A stretch of DNA of 64,000 nt, from positions 42,941,095-43,005,094 of the forward strand of contig NC_084464.1 in the NCBI RefSeq assembly GCF_027409185.1, given 5' to 3'. Both the position numbers and the translations under genes were made by a program. Origin of the DNA: Cynocephalus volans. Taxonomy: Eukaryota; Chordata; Mammalia; Dermoptera; Cynocephalidae. Under the pieces are notes generated by a model, which saw only the letters and a program-made list of their open reading frames with translations, was not told the DNA's origin and did no database searches. Shown in pieces: positions 47,520 through 59,880 of this stretch. Position 1 is the first letter of the stretch. Every line of letters begins with the position of its first letter.

Positions 47520-47696
47520 GGGGCCGGCCCGTGGCTCACTCGGGAGAGTGCGGTGCTGATAACACCAAGGCCACGGGTTCGGATCCCATATAGGGATGGC
47601 CGGTTCGCTCACTGGCTGAGCGTGGTGCTGACAACACCAAGACAAGGGTTAAGATCCCCTTACCGGTCATCTTTTAAAAAAAAAAAAAAAAAAAAA
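47520..47696 (+). mobile_element. CYN-type SINE, dimer (main subfamily), well preserved
   Basis: Starts ggggccggcccgtggctcac and has a 24-base A-tail. A perfect 17-bp duplication (aatgagatgcacatctt) is at 47503-47519 and 47697-47713. It serves as a good reference copy of the dimer. Confidence 0.95.
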
Positions 47697-47713
47697 AATG
47701 AGATGCACATCTT

Positions 47714-49130
47714 CAGAGACAACTTACTAATAGAACAAGCCCTGACATAGATTCCTTCCACTTGGGTCTGAACCCTGAGCCTACCACTCAGTAGCTCTGA
47801 GACCTCGAGTGAGTTGCCTCTGCTTTCTGCAAATTCCCCTTCTCAGCTTTGTGAAGATAAAGGACAGAGTATATTAAGTCATTTGGAATATTATATTTAG
47901 TACTTGGCAGCCACTAATATTATTTATGTACACCAAGCATATATCCAAAAGGACTCTGACAGTTACAAGAAAAGGCATAAATATAATAAATCTGGATATA
48001 ATTAAACAAGAGTTAAATAATAAATCAAGTAGGAAGGCAGGGCGTGTGTATACAGCACTAGATAACATCTACAAAGAGAAAGGACGAGCTCTTGGAAGAT
48101 GAATCCAAGGGCTTTCCTTCCTTTTGGAGAGGGGCTCTATGCCTGGCATGCTGACTGCTTTTACCAATCCCACCTACCAATCTTGTCTTACCAACAAGAC
48201 TGTCTTGTTACAGGGAGTTCAGGATTTTTCAAGCCCCTGAACCTTCTGTATCAAGTTGGATGAAGGATACTGAGTCATAGGGAGGCTGCCATGTGCTTAT
48301 CCACTGTGTGCCTGCAGGGAGGACCGCAGACCCCTGCTTGACCTTTACAGAAGGCACTGGAGATCTTTGTAAACCTTCAAATTAGGTGATACCTAAATAC
48401 TTCTCCAGGCTTTCTGGGCCTTTCTCAATTACATTTGGGTTGAGAGGCTGCTGCTTCCTGTTTGTATTCTCTTACCACAGGCTAACCGCTGTTCCTACTT
48501 TTACTTAAGTTTTCTATCTTAGTCTATGAGAAATTGTTGAGCTGGTTGGAAACATTTCCTGAAACGGTTTATCAAATCTCTTTGCAAATATCTCCATTTT
48601 TTGTGGATTGATAGAGCTGAGTGACCATCAAAATCAAAATGCCAGTCTTTAATTTATCCCAACTTATAATTCCTAAAACCCATTGCTGTCTCATCTCTCC
48701 ATAATTTCATTACTTCTGTTACAGGTGTTAGCTATTGGCTTTTTTTGGGGAGGGGGCAATTTTCACAAAGAAACAAGGTTTTTAAAAAAAAGTTGTTTCC
48801 TGCCTATGGGACCATCCACCGAGAAACCCAAGGTGCTTTGAGAATCTGGGTGGTTGGCTCTCATCATTTAATCATACCCAGCTGCACAGCATCATTGCCC
48901 TGTGCCTCAGCAAAACTGTGTGCTCCTACATGTCAGGGGTCTTCATGGACCATTGATGCAACCCAAAATGTCAAATTTGCAGAGGCCACATGTTTGCTGT
49001 ACTAAATATCCATAGCAAGGAGAAATAAACAAGCAATAAAGTCATATGCCCCATTATTGCCTCATTGATTCACTGAAATAATTCTAGATATGACTGGCTG
49101 TAGCTACCAAGTTAGGCCCCATTGTTTTTG
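47714..49130. other. Gene-free stretch
   Basis: Nothing recognised apart from AT-rich sequence. No exon supported. Confidence 0.35.
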
Positions 49131-49216
49131 GTTTTTTTCCTTTGGCAGCTGGCCAGGCAGGGAACTGAACCTGTGACCTTCGTGGAAAAGGCTGTGCTCT
49201 AACCAACTGTCAAGCC
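49131..49216 (-). mobile_element. CYN-type tRNA-Ile SINE, monomer, degraded
   Basis: 'ggcagctggccaggcaggga' and 'ctgtgctctaaccaactg' keep the layout, but the end is damaged. Confidence 0.6.
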
Positions 49217-50355
49217 CCATTGTTAATTATAGAAGGGTACTTCAAAACAAACTTTTGTGGAAAAATAGGATAAAAAGATAATATGAATATTTCCAGGAAC
49301 TTTTTGAAGTATTTTTGTATGTTTTTCTTTTCTTTCTTTTTTTTTTTTTTGGTGGTGGTGGGGGTGGGGGCAGTCATGTGGTTTTGTTGGCCAAATTAAT
49401 GGTAACACAGTTCAAATATTGCTCCTTCACTGAGAACAGGGAGAACTCATATCATATAGTTTGCATCTTTGCCTTCCATGTAAACTTCTCTCCTTTTTCT
49501 GTCACTATCATTAAGTCACTACAATATCTTCAAGGCATGACCCTTGTTAGGAAATGATGTTGAAAATTCAATTACTCTATAATCACCAATTACATTGCAA
49601 CTTTTTACAAATAAATGCACCTAACTTTTAGTCTTATTCATTTATTATAAAATTGTAAGAGGTGGAACAAGCCTTTGTTTAGAGATGCGGTTCATATGTT
49701 GTTTGCTGGAGTTCTGCAAAAAAAGGACCCGAGCTAAGGAATGGCCGGATGAACCACTGGGAAGGGAGCAATGGCTGGTCACAGCTGGTCACAGTTCATG
49801 CCAAACACAAAGCTCTGACTGGAGACGCTTGGCATCTTCTGGACATCTTTTGCAAAGATGACAAATTCCTTTAGATAGGCCTCTGCTTAAAGGTTAGATG
49901 GAAGAAGCTTTGTTCATTGTGTTATGGAGGTCCTTGGCCCTCTTGTGACCTCAGACTTCCCACATTAGACTGGGATTGTCCCTCAGCATCTTTGCCACAT
50001 ACTCCACAAAACTTCAGTTATTTCATATAACTGCCAGGTGTTTGAAAAAGGAAATATGTGGGAGATGTGTTCCTGAGAAGACGGAGTGAGGTTGCCCTTG
50101 GGAGAAGGAAGTGGAGGGTTGTTACCTATGAGGTTGTTGAAAGTATTGAATAGGATGATGCATGCAAAGGACCAAGCCTGGCACCTGCACATAGTAAGAA
50201 CTCAGTAACTGTTATGTTTGTGTAACTATCTGCCTACCAGCTTCAACCCACTTGGCTTCATATGTCCAGTGACACTTCCTGACTTGCCCATTCTCGCCCT
50301 TCCTTGGGTCCTTAGTTCATCTTGAATTCTTTGTTCCCTGAAATAAAGAGTATCT
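49217..50355. other. Gene-free stretch
   Basis: No exon supported. An L2/MIR-like end lies near 50140-50220. Confidence 0.35.
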
Positions 50356-50459
50356 GGGCTGGCTGGTTAGCTCAGTTGGTTGGAGCATGGTGCTGGTAAC
50401 ACCAAGGTCCAGGGTTTGATCTTTGTACCAGCCAGCCCCCACCCCCCAAAATAATAATG
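50356..50459 (+). mobile_element. CYN-type tRNA-Ile SINE, monomer
   Basis: The unit starts gggctggctggttagctcag, followed by a C-rich then A-rich tail. The duplication aagagtatct is at 50346-50355 and 50460-50469. Confidence 0.9.
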
Positions 50460-51189
50460 AAGAGTATCTTCTCCATATCATATCTGATAAGGCTGAAGAG
50501 CTCAGAGCATAAGAGACCTCAAGAGATCACTCAGTCTGGTTCCTGGTCATAGGTAGATAAAGTATTATCCCTTCTTGCAGAAGAAGCAACTGAACCTAGG
50601 AAAAGTTAAGTGATTTGAAAGACTATGGTAGGTTTAGGTAAGGACAATGGCTAATTCCTAGGTCTTCTGGTTTAAGAGCATTTGGGTTCTGGGGACAGGG
50701 TTGACCTTTTTTCAAAATGGGGTCCCACATGGCATAGTTTACCATTATTCCAGTTGGTGCTGGTGCTGATTTTGTTATCTGGTGGAGCATTCCAATCACT
50801 TCTCTTTCCAATTTACAGGCCTGTTTGGGATCAGAAACATGAGCTCACTTCACACAAGCAGAATTTTGGGGACATCCTGAATGATGCCAAAAGTCTGTGC
50901 TCCAGATGGGTAAGAGCCTGAATTGGAACCATCTCAAGAGAACCTCCTGCCTGGCACCTCATTCTGGATTGCCGAATCCTCCACCCCCCTGGTTCTCACC
51001 TCTGTGGTGGGTCAGTCTGGCAGGAGGGGAGGCTGGGAGGCTGGGAGGGATTGGGAGAGGTGACCATGAAAACTAGAGAGTCAATTGGAGGGAGACGTAC
51101 AATCCTGCGGTTGTGGACTCTGAAGTGGTCTTAAAACACCAGGGATCCCTAGATTCGAGCCAGTGGGAAAACAGTCTGGAATCTAGGAG

Positions 51190-52330
51190 CCTCAGATTTT
51201 TTTCAGATTCCCCCAAATGTCTCCTATATTTTTCATAAGTTTACTTTTTTGAATCAGGATTGAAGTAAAGTCCATACATTGTATTGGTTGATATTTTTCT
51301 AATGTCTCTGTTCATGTACAGGTTCTTTCTCCCATTCTTTTTCCTCATGTAATATATTTGTTGAAGAAACTGAGTTTTTGTCCAGTACAGGTTCCCAATC
51401 TGGGTTTTGCTGATTTTTTCCCTGAGGTGTACTTTTCTCTGTCTACTGACTTCCTTGTAAATTGCTGATTTCATCTAGAAGACTGAACAGATTGAGGTTC
51501 AGTGATTATTTTTGCAGGACCCCTTTTCAGAGAATGTTGTGAACTTCCAACAGGAGGTGCATAATATCTGTTTATATCTCTTTGGTGATGTTAAAAGTCA
51601 TTAGCAATCGTTGACTAATCCATTATTTCATTAGGAGTTACAAAATGGTGATTTTGGAATTCTATAATTTTTTTCTTCACTTACTAGGTGGACTAATTCT
51701 GTAAGAGAATTTGCTTCATCAACCATGTAGTCGGTTATGGTTCCTATAGGAAAGCCAGGATAAATGTTTGATTTCTCTTTATTACCAGTTTTCAAATTGT
51801 TGAGTTGGCTACCTAGAATCCTCCCAAAGTGACCATATTTTAAAACATCATTGTGAAATCATAGATTTAAGGGGCTGGCCAGTTAGCTCAGTTGCTTAGA
51901 GTGCAGCCTTATAACACCAGGCTCATGCCTATGAATCCCCATACTGGCCAGCCACCAAAAAAATAAAATAAATTAAAAATCACAGATTTAAACATATTTG
52001 ATGTACTTCAGTTCATGGCAGTCCATTGCAGTTATTAGTCTTGTGAATGCTCAACTTGTCCCATCCTTGGCAAGCAGGAGTCTCTTCACCTCCTTTAATG
52101 TACTCCTAAAAGACTTTGACAGCTTCTTGAGTTTCTGATAAGACAAGATGTTCAAGCACATCTTGTACATTTCTTTCCCCAGGCTGAAAACCAAACATTT
52201 CCAGGAGTCCTGGTTTCTGTTGAAGGGAAATGGCAACTAGAGACCACAATCAGTGTGCTAGGGGTGCTCATTGCTACTGGGTTGGACCTTGTTTCTAGGG
52301 CCCTCTGGTGGAAAGGAAATACAAACATAC
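51190..52330 (+). repeat. LINE-1-like 3' region, split by a CYN monomer
   Basis: 'cacatcttgtacatttcttt', 'aactagagaccacaatcagt' and 'gtgctcattgctactgggtt' resemble old L1 (L1ME/HAL1-like) 3' sequence. Confidence 0.55.
51871..51975 (+). mobile_element. CYN-type tRNA-Ile SINE, monomer
   Basis: The unit starts ggggctggccagttagctca. Flanks atcatagattta and atcacagattta differ by one base. Confidence 0.87.
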
Positions 52331-52512
52331 ATGTTTAAAGATAAAGTCATCCTTTGTTTATGCTAACACTTCCGATTCAAATAGAAGCTCTCAATGTTCT
52401 TACATAATTTCACATATCTTACATCCGCTCTTTCTCCCAAATATCCCAGTTCCCAAACACACCAACATTTGCTTTGTCCTTCAATACTTATACACATCGT
52501 TTTTGTTTAGTT

Positions 52513-52603
52513 TTGTTTTTTGTGGCTAGCTGGTGCTGGGATCCAAACCCTTGACTTTGGTGTTACAACACCGAGCTCTAACCAGCTGAGCTAACTGGCC
52601 AGC
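52513..52603 (-). mobile_element. CYN-type tRNA-Ile SINE, monomer
   Basis: The reverse unit ends gctgagctaactggccagcc. Confidence 0.83.
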
Positions 52604-52856
52604 CTCTTTACACACAATCTTAAAGTAACGACATCAATATTATCATTATCAGTATGATAATAAAACATTTTTTTTTTTTAGCTCTCTCTCTCTCTCTTTT
52701 TTTATCCTTAGAGTTATCTCACTAGGTATATACAATCAAATTGCTGTGGTTTAAATTTATTTGAGACAGTTTTTCTCTCTTTGATCGTATCACTAATTCA
52801 CTGTGCAGATGGATTCTTTTGTTTTATTTTGCTTTTGAGTTTTAGGGAATGCTTTT

Positions 52857-54230
52857 TAAAGTAGATTTTGTTTCTAATTATTTAAAATAGTTACATAGGT
52901 CTAAAATCAGATCTGCAAATCAAGGTATATCAGAGAAACCCAGTCTCTGTCCTTATCTCCTCCACCCTATTTCTTCTTCTCCAATAGGTAGCCATTTAAA
53001 AAAGTTTGCTTATCTTTGTGTCGTTTTAAAAATACACATATATTTAGAGCTGGCTGGTTAGTTCAGTTGGTTAGAGCACAGTGTTAAAACACCAAAGTCA
53101 AAAGTTCAGATCCCCATAGTGGCCAGTAGCCAAAAAAAAAAAAAAAAAAAAAATTAAAAATTTAAAAATTTATATTTATTTATTTGTTCTTAGATAATAT
53201 GTAGTAGCATACTATGCAGCTTTCCCCAGTTTTCTTTTTTTTTTTAAATTGAGATATCACTTGTATACAGTTCTGCTTTACTTTCTTTACTTAACAATAT
53301 ATGCTGGTTGTCACTTCATGGCAGTATATAGAGATATTCTTTATTTCTTTCTTTTCTTTATTCTTTTTTATGCTCCGTAATACTTTATATTTAATTCAAC
53401 CAGCGCCCTGTTTTTAGATATTTGGGTTGTTTCTAGTCTTTTGCTATTACAAACAGGCTGCAATAAATAGCCTTATGCAAATACTTTTTCATATTTCTGC
53501 CAGTCATTTCTTGAAATAGATTTTAGAAGTGGAATTGCCGGTTCAAAGAGGAAATGCATGTGTGACTTTGCCAAATATCACCAACCACATTCCCCTCCTC
53601 AGGGCTGCCCATTTTGCACTCGCACCAACAATGTTCTAGAGTGCCTGTTTCCCTATAGCTTTGCCAATTAAGTGTCTTGACAAAATTTTGGATTTTTGCC
53701 AATCTGATAGGTAAAACGTAGTACCTCGATATAATTTCTATTTGTGTTTTTCTTATTAGAAGCAAAGTTGAACATCTTTCTACATGTTATGGAGCTCTTT
53801 ACCTTTTCTTTTTTTTTTTTTTTTTTCCTGTAAGTTGTTCATGTCTCTTGCCCATTTTAAAAATTGAATTGGTTTTTTCCCTCTATTTTTAAAAGCCCTT
53901 TATATATTAGAAATGTTAACCATTTGTCTGTGATATGTTTGCCAGTTGTCTTTTTACTTTGCTTGTGGTAATGTTTTTCCTTACAAAAGTTTTCATTTTA
54001 AAATGTTTGTGTAGTCAAATTTATCAATATTTCCCCTTAATTGAAGCTGAACTTTTAGCCAGTTAAAAATCTCTCTACTCCCAAGACGTAGAGAGATTCA
54101 CCTATTTCCCCCTAATATTGTACGGTTTAAAAAAAAAAAAAAGTCCATGTGGAATTTATCCTTTTGTATGCTATGATAAATGGATTGAATTTTATTTTAT
54201 TTTTCATATAGAGTCTCAAATTTGATATTA
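52857..54230 (+). repeat. L1M-type LINE 3' region, split by a CYN monomer
   Basis: 'gtggaattgccggttcaaag', 'tgttctagagtgcctgtttc' and 'gttaaccatttgtctgtgat' follow old L1 order. Confidence 0.65.
53046..53151 (+). mobile_element. CYN-type tRNA-Ile SINE, monomer
   Basis: The unit starts gagctggctggttagttcag, with a long A-tail. Confidence 0.85.
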
Positions 54231-55546
54231 CTAGCTCTTCTTCCACACCCCCTCCCTTCAGCTTGACTTTTGGTGGACATTTTGTCCTTTTCTTGGCTTG
54301 GTCAAAACTGGACATGGATCAAAATAAACATCTGTTTGGCTCCCTGCATTTGGTTCCGTTTGGCTGCCTGTTTTTCTTTCCTGGATTCTTTGTGATTTCA
54401 GCACAGTGTTTTTCCAGCTGTTCACAGGGGTTCCGACCTTTAGATCTTGAGGAAGAGTGCACTAAATTCCTGTCCAGAGAGTAACTCAAGCTGGAAGGAA
54501 TCCTGCAGACACCCAGGAGGCCCCAGCTCTTCTAGCAGGTGGACGCGGGGTGGACACTTGCTTCTTAGGAGGCGGATGGGTGCTCCCATGTGTGGAGCAC
54601 TTAAGAGCTCATTTATTGTTGATAATTCATGTTTCCTGTTTCCACCCACCCTCTGCTCTTGGTTTCCACATTCGGAAGTGCTACCTTTCTAACTGGAGGA
54701 GATTGGTAGCAGGGGACGAGGAGAGGTGGACAGAGGAAGGGAGGAGTGGAACACGGAGATTGGCACTTCTCTTCCTCTATGCTCACATAATTCCCAGGGC
54801 AGATCCGTATCATTAACACTAGCTCCCATTTAGTAGCTACTCTCTACAAGCAGGTGCCAGGGACGGCCCTAAGTGCTTTACAAGGAGAAAATCATCTAAT
54901 CTTGACCTGTTAGCTGGCTAGGGTTGTTACAGTAGTTGCAGAGGCTCAGAGATAAGGTCACACAATTGGTAAGTAGTAGAATTTAATTCTATATGGCATC
55001 AAATTCCAGGCTCCAAACCCCTAAGTCTGCAGCCTCTATAGCAAAAGGTTCACGGTAGTCTGTATGTGTGTTTACTTTTCCATCTAAAGACTAACCTCAC
55101 CCGCCTTCACTGTGGAGACCCGCTAGGCTCAGATGTGGGCAGCGGCTGGCTCTGACTCTACAGTCATGGCTCTGGGCTGTGAGGACTCATGGATGGGAGG
55201 GGCTCTGGCTCGCCCATCTTTGATTCTGTTGCCAGCATGGTGAGGGCACACGTGGGCCACATCACATATCTGTTGGATGATGGGATAGATGAAAAAGGAA
55301 GGGGAAGAGGAATGTGCTGGAGATGAAGGGGCAGGAGCAGAGGAAGCTCAGGGGAAGAGAACAGATATGGGGGTAAAAGAGCAGGGCCTGAGGGTGTTGG
55401 GCAGGTGGCTGGAAGGAGCCTGTGCTGCTTTTGTTCAGAAGCACAGAAAAGGGTGATGTTCAGGTCAGAAATGGTTTCTGTTTTGTGACAAATTGATCAC
55501 TGAGAAAATGACCTACGGTGAGGTCAATTTCTGTTACTTTTATTGG
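54231..55546. other. Gene-free stretch with a MIR
   Basis: A MIR at about 54815-55020 ('ggccctaagtgctttacaag'). The sequence at 54400-54800 and 55080-55420 is unassigned and GC-moderate. Confidence 0.4.
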
Positions 55547-55562
55547 ATAAGTTTTGTTTTCT

Positions 55563-55700
55563 TTTTTTTTTGTCTTTTTCGTGACCGGCACTCAGCCAGT
55601 GAGTGCACCGGCCATTCCCATATAGGATCCGAACCCGCGGTGGGAGCGTCGCTGAGCTCCCAGTGCTGCACTCTCCCAAGTGCGCCACGGGCTCGGCCCC
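55563..55700 (-). mobile_element. CYN-type SINE, variant dimer subfamily
   Basis: Poly(T) with gtctttttcgtgaccggcac, then two shortened units with a GC-rich insert (near 55640-55660), ending gggctcggcccc. A perfect 16-bp duplication (ataagttttgttttct) is at 55547-55562 and 55701-55716. It shares its layout with 62780-62928. Confidence 0.88.
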
Positions 55701-55716
55701 ATAAGTTTTGTTTTCT

Positions 55717-56814
55717 GAACTCACCATCGAGTGAGTCCAGGGCCTGGACAGAGCTCCCCTGTCCGGGGCCGTATGTGCATGTCTTCCTCCATCCTTCAAA
55801 TCTGAACATTTCCATGCCCAATTCTAGCATCCCCACCCTCCTTTCAACTGGAAAACAAAACCAAACCCCAAACTGACTGCCTTCCACAAACAAGCTGACA
55901 TGCAGGAGGTGTTCAGCTCTTCCACGTTGCCAAGGACAGAGATACACCCAAGGTACCTCACGGGATGGGCTTTTTGTAAGGATATGCCAGAGAAAAAAGA
56001 CAATAGGGAATGGCCCCTGTAGGCCTCCAAGAGATCTTGGGTACCATTCAGGACACAGCAGCCATGGGACAGTGTGGCCCCGCAGAGAGGAGGAAACTGA
56101 TCTCTGTCCTTGAGGATACAGCTTTTCTAATCCCACAGCACCTCTGGGGCTCTCTTGTGGGAGAAAACACTTCCATGTGTCCTTTTATTACATGAAATTA
56201 AGGCCGAGTCTGACCAAAGAAGTGTTCTATTGCTGAGCACAGTGAAGAGAAAGGATGTCTTCCTCAAGCAGAGAGGTGAGAAATGTCCAGCGTGGGGCAC
56301 CCTGGGTAGAGACACTTTAGGAACAGTCATCTCTGATACAGAATTCTACTTGTCCCCTGTTCTGAGTTGTAATCCTCCTTCTTGACTGGCCTATCCATGG
56401 TTCAATCCTCCACCGAAGCAGAGTTGACCCCTGGCCCAGTGTCAGCTGGTAAGGGGAGGGTGGGGCTGAAGGGGCTGGGCCCCGGCTGAGAGATGGTGAG
56501 GGGAAGAAGCAAGTGGTATTGATCACAGCACTTCCTGGGTCAGGCTCTGGACTTCTTCCAGTTGTAGAAAAGTAGGGGCCTGAGTTATTTAATCATTAAA
56601 AAAAAAGAAAAAAAAAAGTGATGCCCAAAGGCTGAGAAACTTGTGGCCTTCCCTTTTGTGATGTGGAGCCCCTGTTCTCTCCACGGGGCCTGCGTATTCC
56701 TGTCCCTCTCTGCTGAGTGACTAAATCTCCACCCTCTACCTACAGCAGCTTCACCACCTCCCACCTCTTCCCTCCTCTCTTGCTTTCTTCCCCATCTTCC
56801 TTGCCATTTTAGGG
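55717..56814. other. Gene-free stretch
   Basis: No exon or named repeat is supported. Confidence 0.35.
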
Positions 56815-57414
56815 ATGGAAAGAGTGTGGTATTTCCTTCCCATCACAAGGGACACAGCAGATAGACACTTCCATAACAAAAGATGAGTTAACAAGAGAAA
56901 AAACATAGCGTATTTATTTAGCCAAAGTTTTATGTGACATGGGAGGCTTTAGAATGAAGACTCAAATGTACAGAAAAAACTATCTATTTTTATGCTTAAG
57001 TTTGATAAAGAATGGGCAGTGTCTAGACATATGATTGGGCAAAAAAGATATAATCTAATGCTAATAGACTGAGTGGAGAAGCCCAGCAAGGCACTTCTGT
57101 TCAGATTCTTCTGGGCCTCTTCCTTCCTCATGGGTGTGGGGCAGGACCTCTTCCGCAAAGGGAGTCTTCTGACCTACTGCTAGGTAAAGTAGGCCAGAGA
57201 ATTTCTTTATGGCCAGCTTCTACACAGAAAGGCAGGAGAAAGTTACAGTAATAATTCTAGTTTTTATGGCTGGCTTTGGGGAAGAGGAATTCTGGTTTCT
57301 ATGACTTGCTTGGGGGAAGAGTGAGGGGCGAGAGACAGGAGGGCAGGACAAGGTCAGAAAGATCTTAGTTGTGAGGCCTTCTGGTGTCCTTCAGTCCAAA
57401 GTATGCAGCATGAC
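56815..57414 (-). mobile_element. ERV-type solo LTR, second copy of the 25107-26086 family
   Basis: Shared blocks with the first copy include 'ttctgttcagattcttct', 'agtaataattctag', 'tttttatggctggcttt' and 'ggaagaggaattct'. AATAAA on the minus strand is at 56918-56913. It carries no SINE insertions. Confidence 0.55.
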
Positions 57415-59269
57415 AAAGTAACATGCTTGTGGTGTCATTTTCTGAGCCCCAATGTTTTCTTCCTTTCTTCTGCACTTCCTCCCAACCTTGTCTCAATCAC
57501 ATTCATCAACATTTTTCTTTCCATCTACATTTTTTCTTTTTCTATATTTTATCCCACCAGCTTTGGACTCTTCTTTATCATTTCCCCCTTTTGCTCACTT
57601 TCAGACAGCCCTTGCTTGTCCTTTTTCCCCCCTGTGTATCAGTCTCTTATCCCCTCCGTTCTGCAAACCAGAGAGTGTAAACTGAGGGCCTGCTGCCTGA
57701 ATATCTGGCCTGCAGAGACATAGAATCAATTTGCTAAGAGAGTGTTTATCACAAATACCATCTTTAAATCCAACATTTAAGAATTGGAGATTTCACCAGA
57801 TTTCCAGCTTTTAATAAATCGGACTGTCTGGCCTCATGGGGCCCACATTTTTTGCTGGTAACAGTGGGTGGAGCTGGAGGTGTCGACCTCTCTCAGTTCA
57901 CCAGAGTCCATGCTGTGTGGCCTCCCTAACACTGAGGGAAAGTGTCAATTTGCTTTCGCAGTTGTTTTTTCCTCAAATTTTAGTTCCTACCCATATCTTT
58001 ACTCGAAAGTGGGAAAACAAAAGAGAAAGCAGAGCTTTATTTTTCTTACACCCAGCCTGCTACCGCTTTCGTATTTTCTGTATTGCCCCTGCAGGTGGCT
58101 GAGTTTGCAGCCTTTGCTGTGGACATAGCCTCAGGTCTGCCTACCCCGTTTCTCTCTGTCCCTTACTTCTCCTTTACGCTCTCCATATATCCTTGTCCCA
58201 CTTTTTGTTCATATCAAGTTAATATTTCCTGCATTGCTGTAAGGTTAAGTAACTTCAGTACCATTTCTGAAACTGTTTCAATTTTCAATATTCAGAAAAA
58301 GTCTGTGAGAAATCATTTTATTTTTGCAACAGTGTTGTGTGTGTGAGTACATAGATGAGAGCAGTTACCATATCAAGAATCTATTATTTATCTTGCTGTT
58401 TGTTTCATATAACTAACAACCTTTTCATATGGATGAGATCTGAGAAATGGTTACTAGGCCATGCCAAGAAAAACCTTCTTTTAGGATCATTGACAGTTGG
58501 GGGATGGCATTCACCTGCTAGTAACAGAAACCTGAAAAACAGTGGCATAAAAAAATGGGGGTTTAATTTTTCTGCACCGAAAATAAATCTAGAGATGAGG
58601 ACAGGGGTGCTAACAGGGTAGTAGCCCCACAATATTGGAAAGAGCTAGGTGTTATTAACCATCTTTCCTAGTTTCTGTATTCTGATACTTAGACATCTTG
58701 GGGTCTTGCTGACCCTGGAGTGCCTGTCCCTCCCAGGGCTAGCTAATTCCTAGAAATAAACAACTTGCCTGTCATATGCAAATCAACCAATCCAGACTCC
58801 ACACCCCAACCACCTCCTTAATCCGGCTCTTACACTCCTGGCCATGATTCCCTGTCCTAATCACCCCAGGTCCAGTACCACTAGGGGAGCCCCTCTGCCT
58901 CAGAGCCTGCTGAAATTATTCAAACTAGCCAATCCTAAGCCTGCTCCCCTTGCCTCACCAGTCCTGCCTGTGGAAACCACGACAAAGACTCTTGCCACAT
59001 TTCCTGTCGATCCCTCTGCCTCCTGATCAACCCTGCTGCTTCCCCGTGTGGCCCCCCCTTGTGTGGCGTGCCATGCCTCCTGTTCTAGCTGTGAGTACAC
59101 ATCTTCCTTCATGACAGTTATTTCTGTGTCTGCACATCTCACCATATCTGATCAAAATAAATCCTGGCCACCTTTACAACACCTGGATCCATCCAGCCTT
59201 CTGAGCCTCCATACTTAGGGTTGACTCTACTTGGCATCAGGAATCTCATTTCTGTGGCTAGAAGAGAGG
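57415..59269. other. Gene-free stretch
   Basis: Pyrimidine-rich around 57430-57650. No exon is supported and no repeat is named with confidence. Confidence 0.35.
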
Positions 59270-59460
59270 AGTTCAAATGTTCTCACCATGAAGTAACGAT
59301 AAGTATTTGCGGTGATTGATATGCTAATTAGCCTTTGATCATCACACAGTGTATACATGCATCAAAATATTACTCTGTATGCCATAAATATGTACAATTA
59401 TTAGGTGTCAATTAAAAATAAAATTTAAAAAATGCAAGCAGATTAAATATTTTAAAAAAA
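59270..59460 (+). repeat. L1 LINE 3' terminus
   Basis: 'tattactctgtatgccataa' and 'ttaggtgtcaattaaaaata' followed by an A-rich tail match the end of L1 3'UTRs. Confidence 0.7.
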
Positions 59461-59484
59461 TAGAATCTCATTTCTTAATTTATT

Positions 59485-59880
59485 TTCCTCCTTAACACTT
59501 ACCACATTCTTTTTTTTTTTTTTTTTTTTTTTTTTTTATTTAAAAGATGACCGGTAAGGGGATCTTAACCCTTGACTTGGTGTTGTGAGCACCACGCTCA
59601 GCCAGTGAGCGAACCAGCCATCCGTATATGGGATCCGAACCCGGGGCCTTGGTGTTCTCAGCACCACACTCTCCCGAGTGAGCCACGGGCCGGCCCTAAC
59701 ACTTACCACATTCTGACATAGTATACATTTGTCTATAATTTGTCTCCCTCATTAGATTGTAAGCTACTTGAAGGCAAGGTTTTTTTTTTTTTTTTCTTTT
59801 TTTTTAATCTCTTTTTTTCATGTCGAATCCTCAGAGCCAAAAACAGTTTCTGTTGTGTGTTTGTCAAATAAATGAATAAA
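59485..59880 (+). repeat. L2 LINE 3' end, split by a CYN dimer
   Basis: 'gtctccctcattagattgta' and 'tgtttgtcaaataaatgaat' match the L2 end; the SINE sits in its middle. Confidence 0.6.
59511..59696 (-). mobile_element. CYN-type SINE, dimer (main subfamily)
   Basis: Long poly(T), two reverse units ending gccacgggccggccc. A perfect 18-bp duplication (taacacttaccacattct) is at 59493-59510 and 59697-59714. Confidence 0.95.

Noticed and set aside
55540-56136. 198-codon open frame on the minus strand
   Set aside because: Its last third runs through the variant CYN SINE and its poly(T), and the rest has no recognisable motif.
26441-57414. Retroviral coding genes between LTR-like segments
   Set aside because: No gag, pol or env motifs were seen in any frame. 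The LTRs look solitary.
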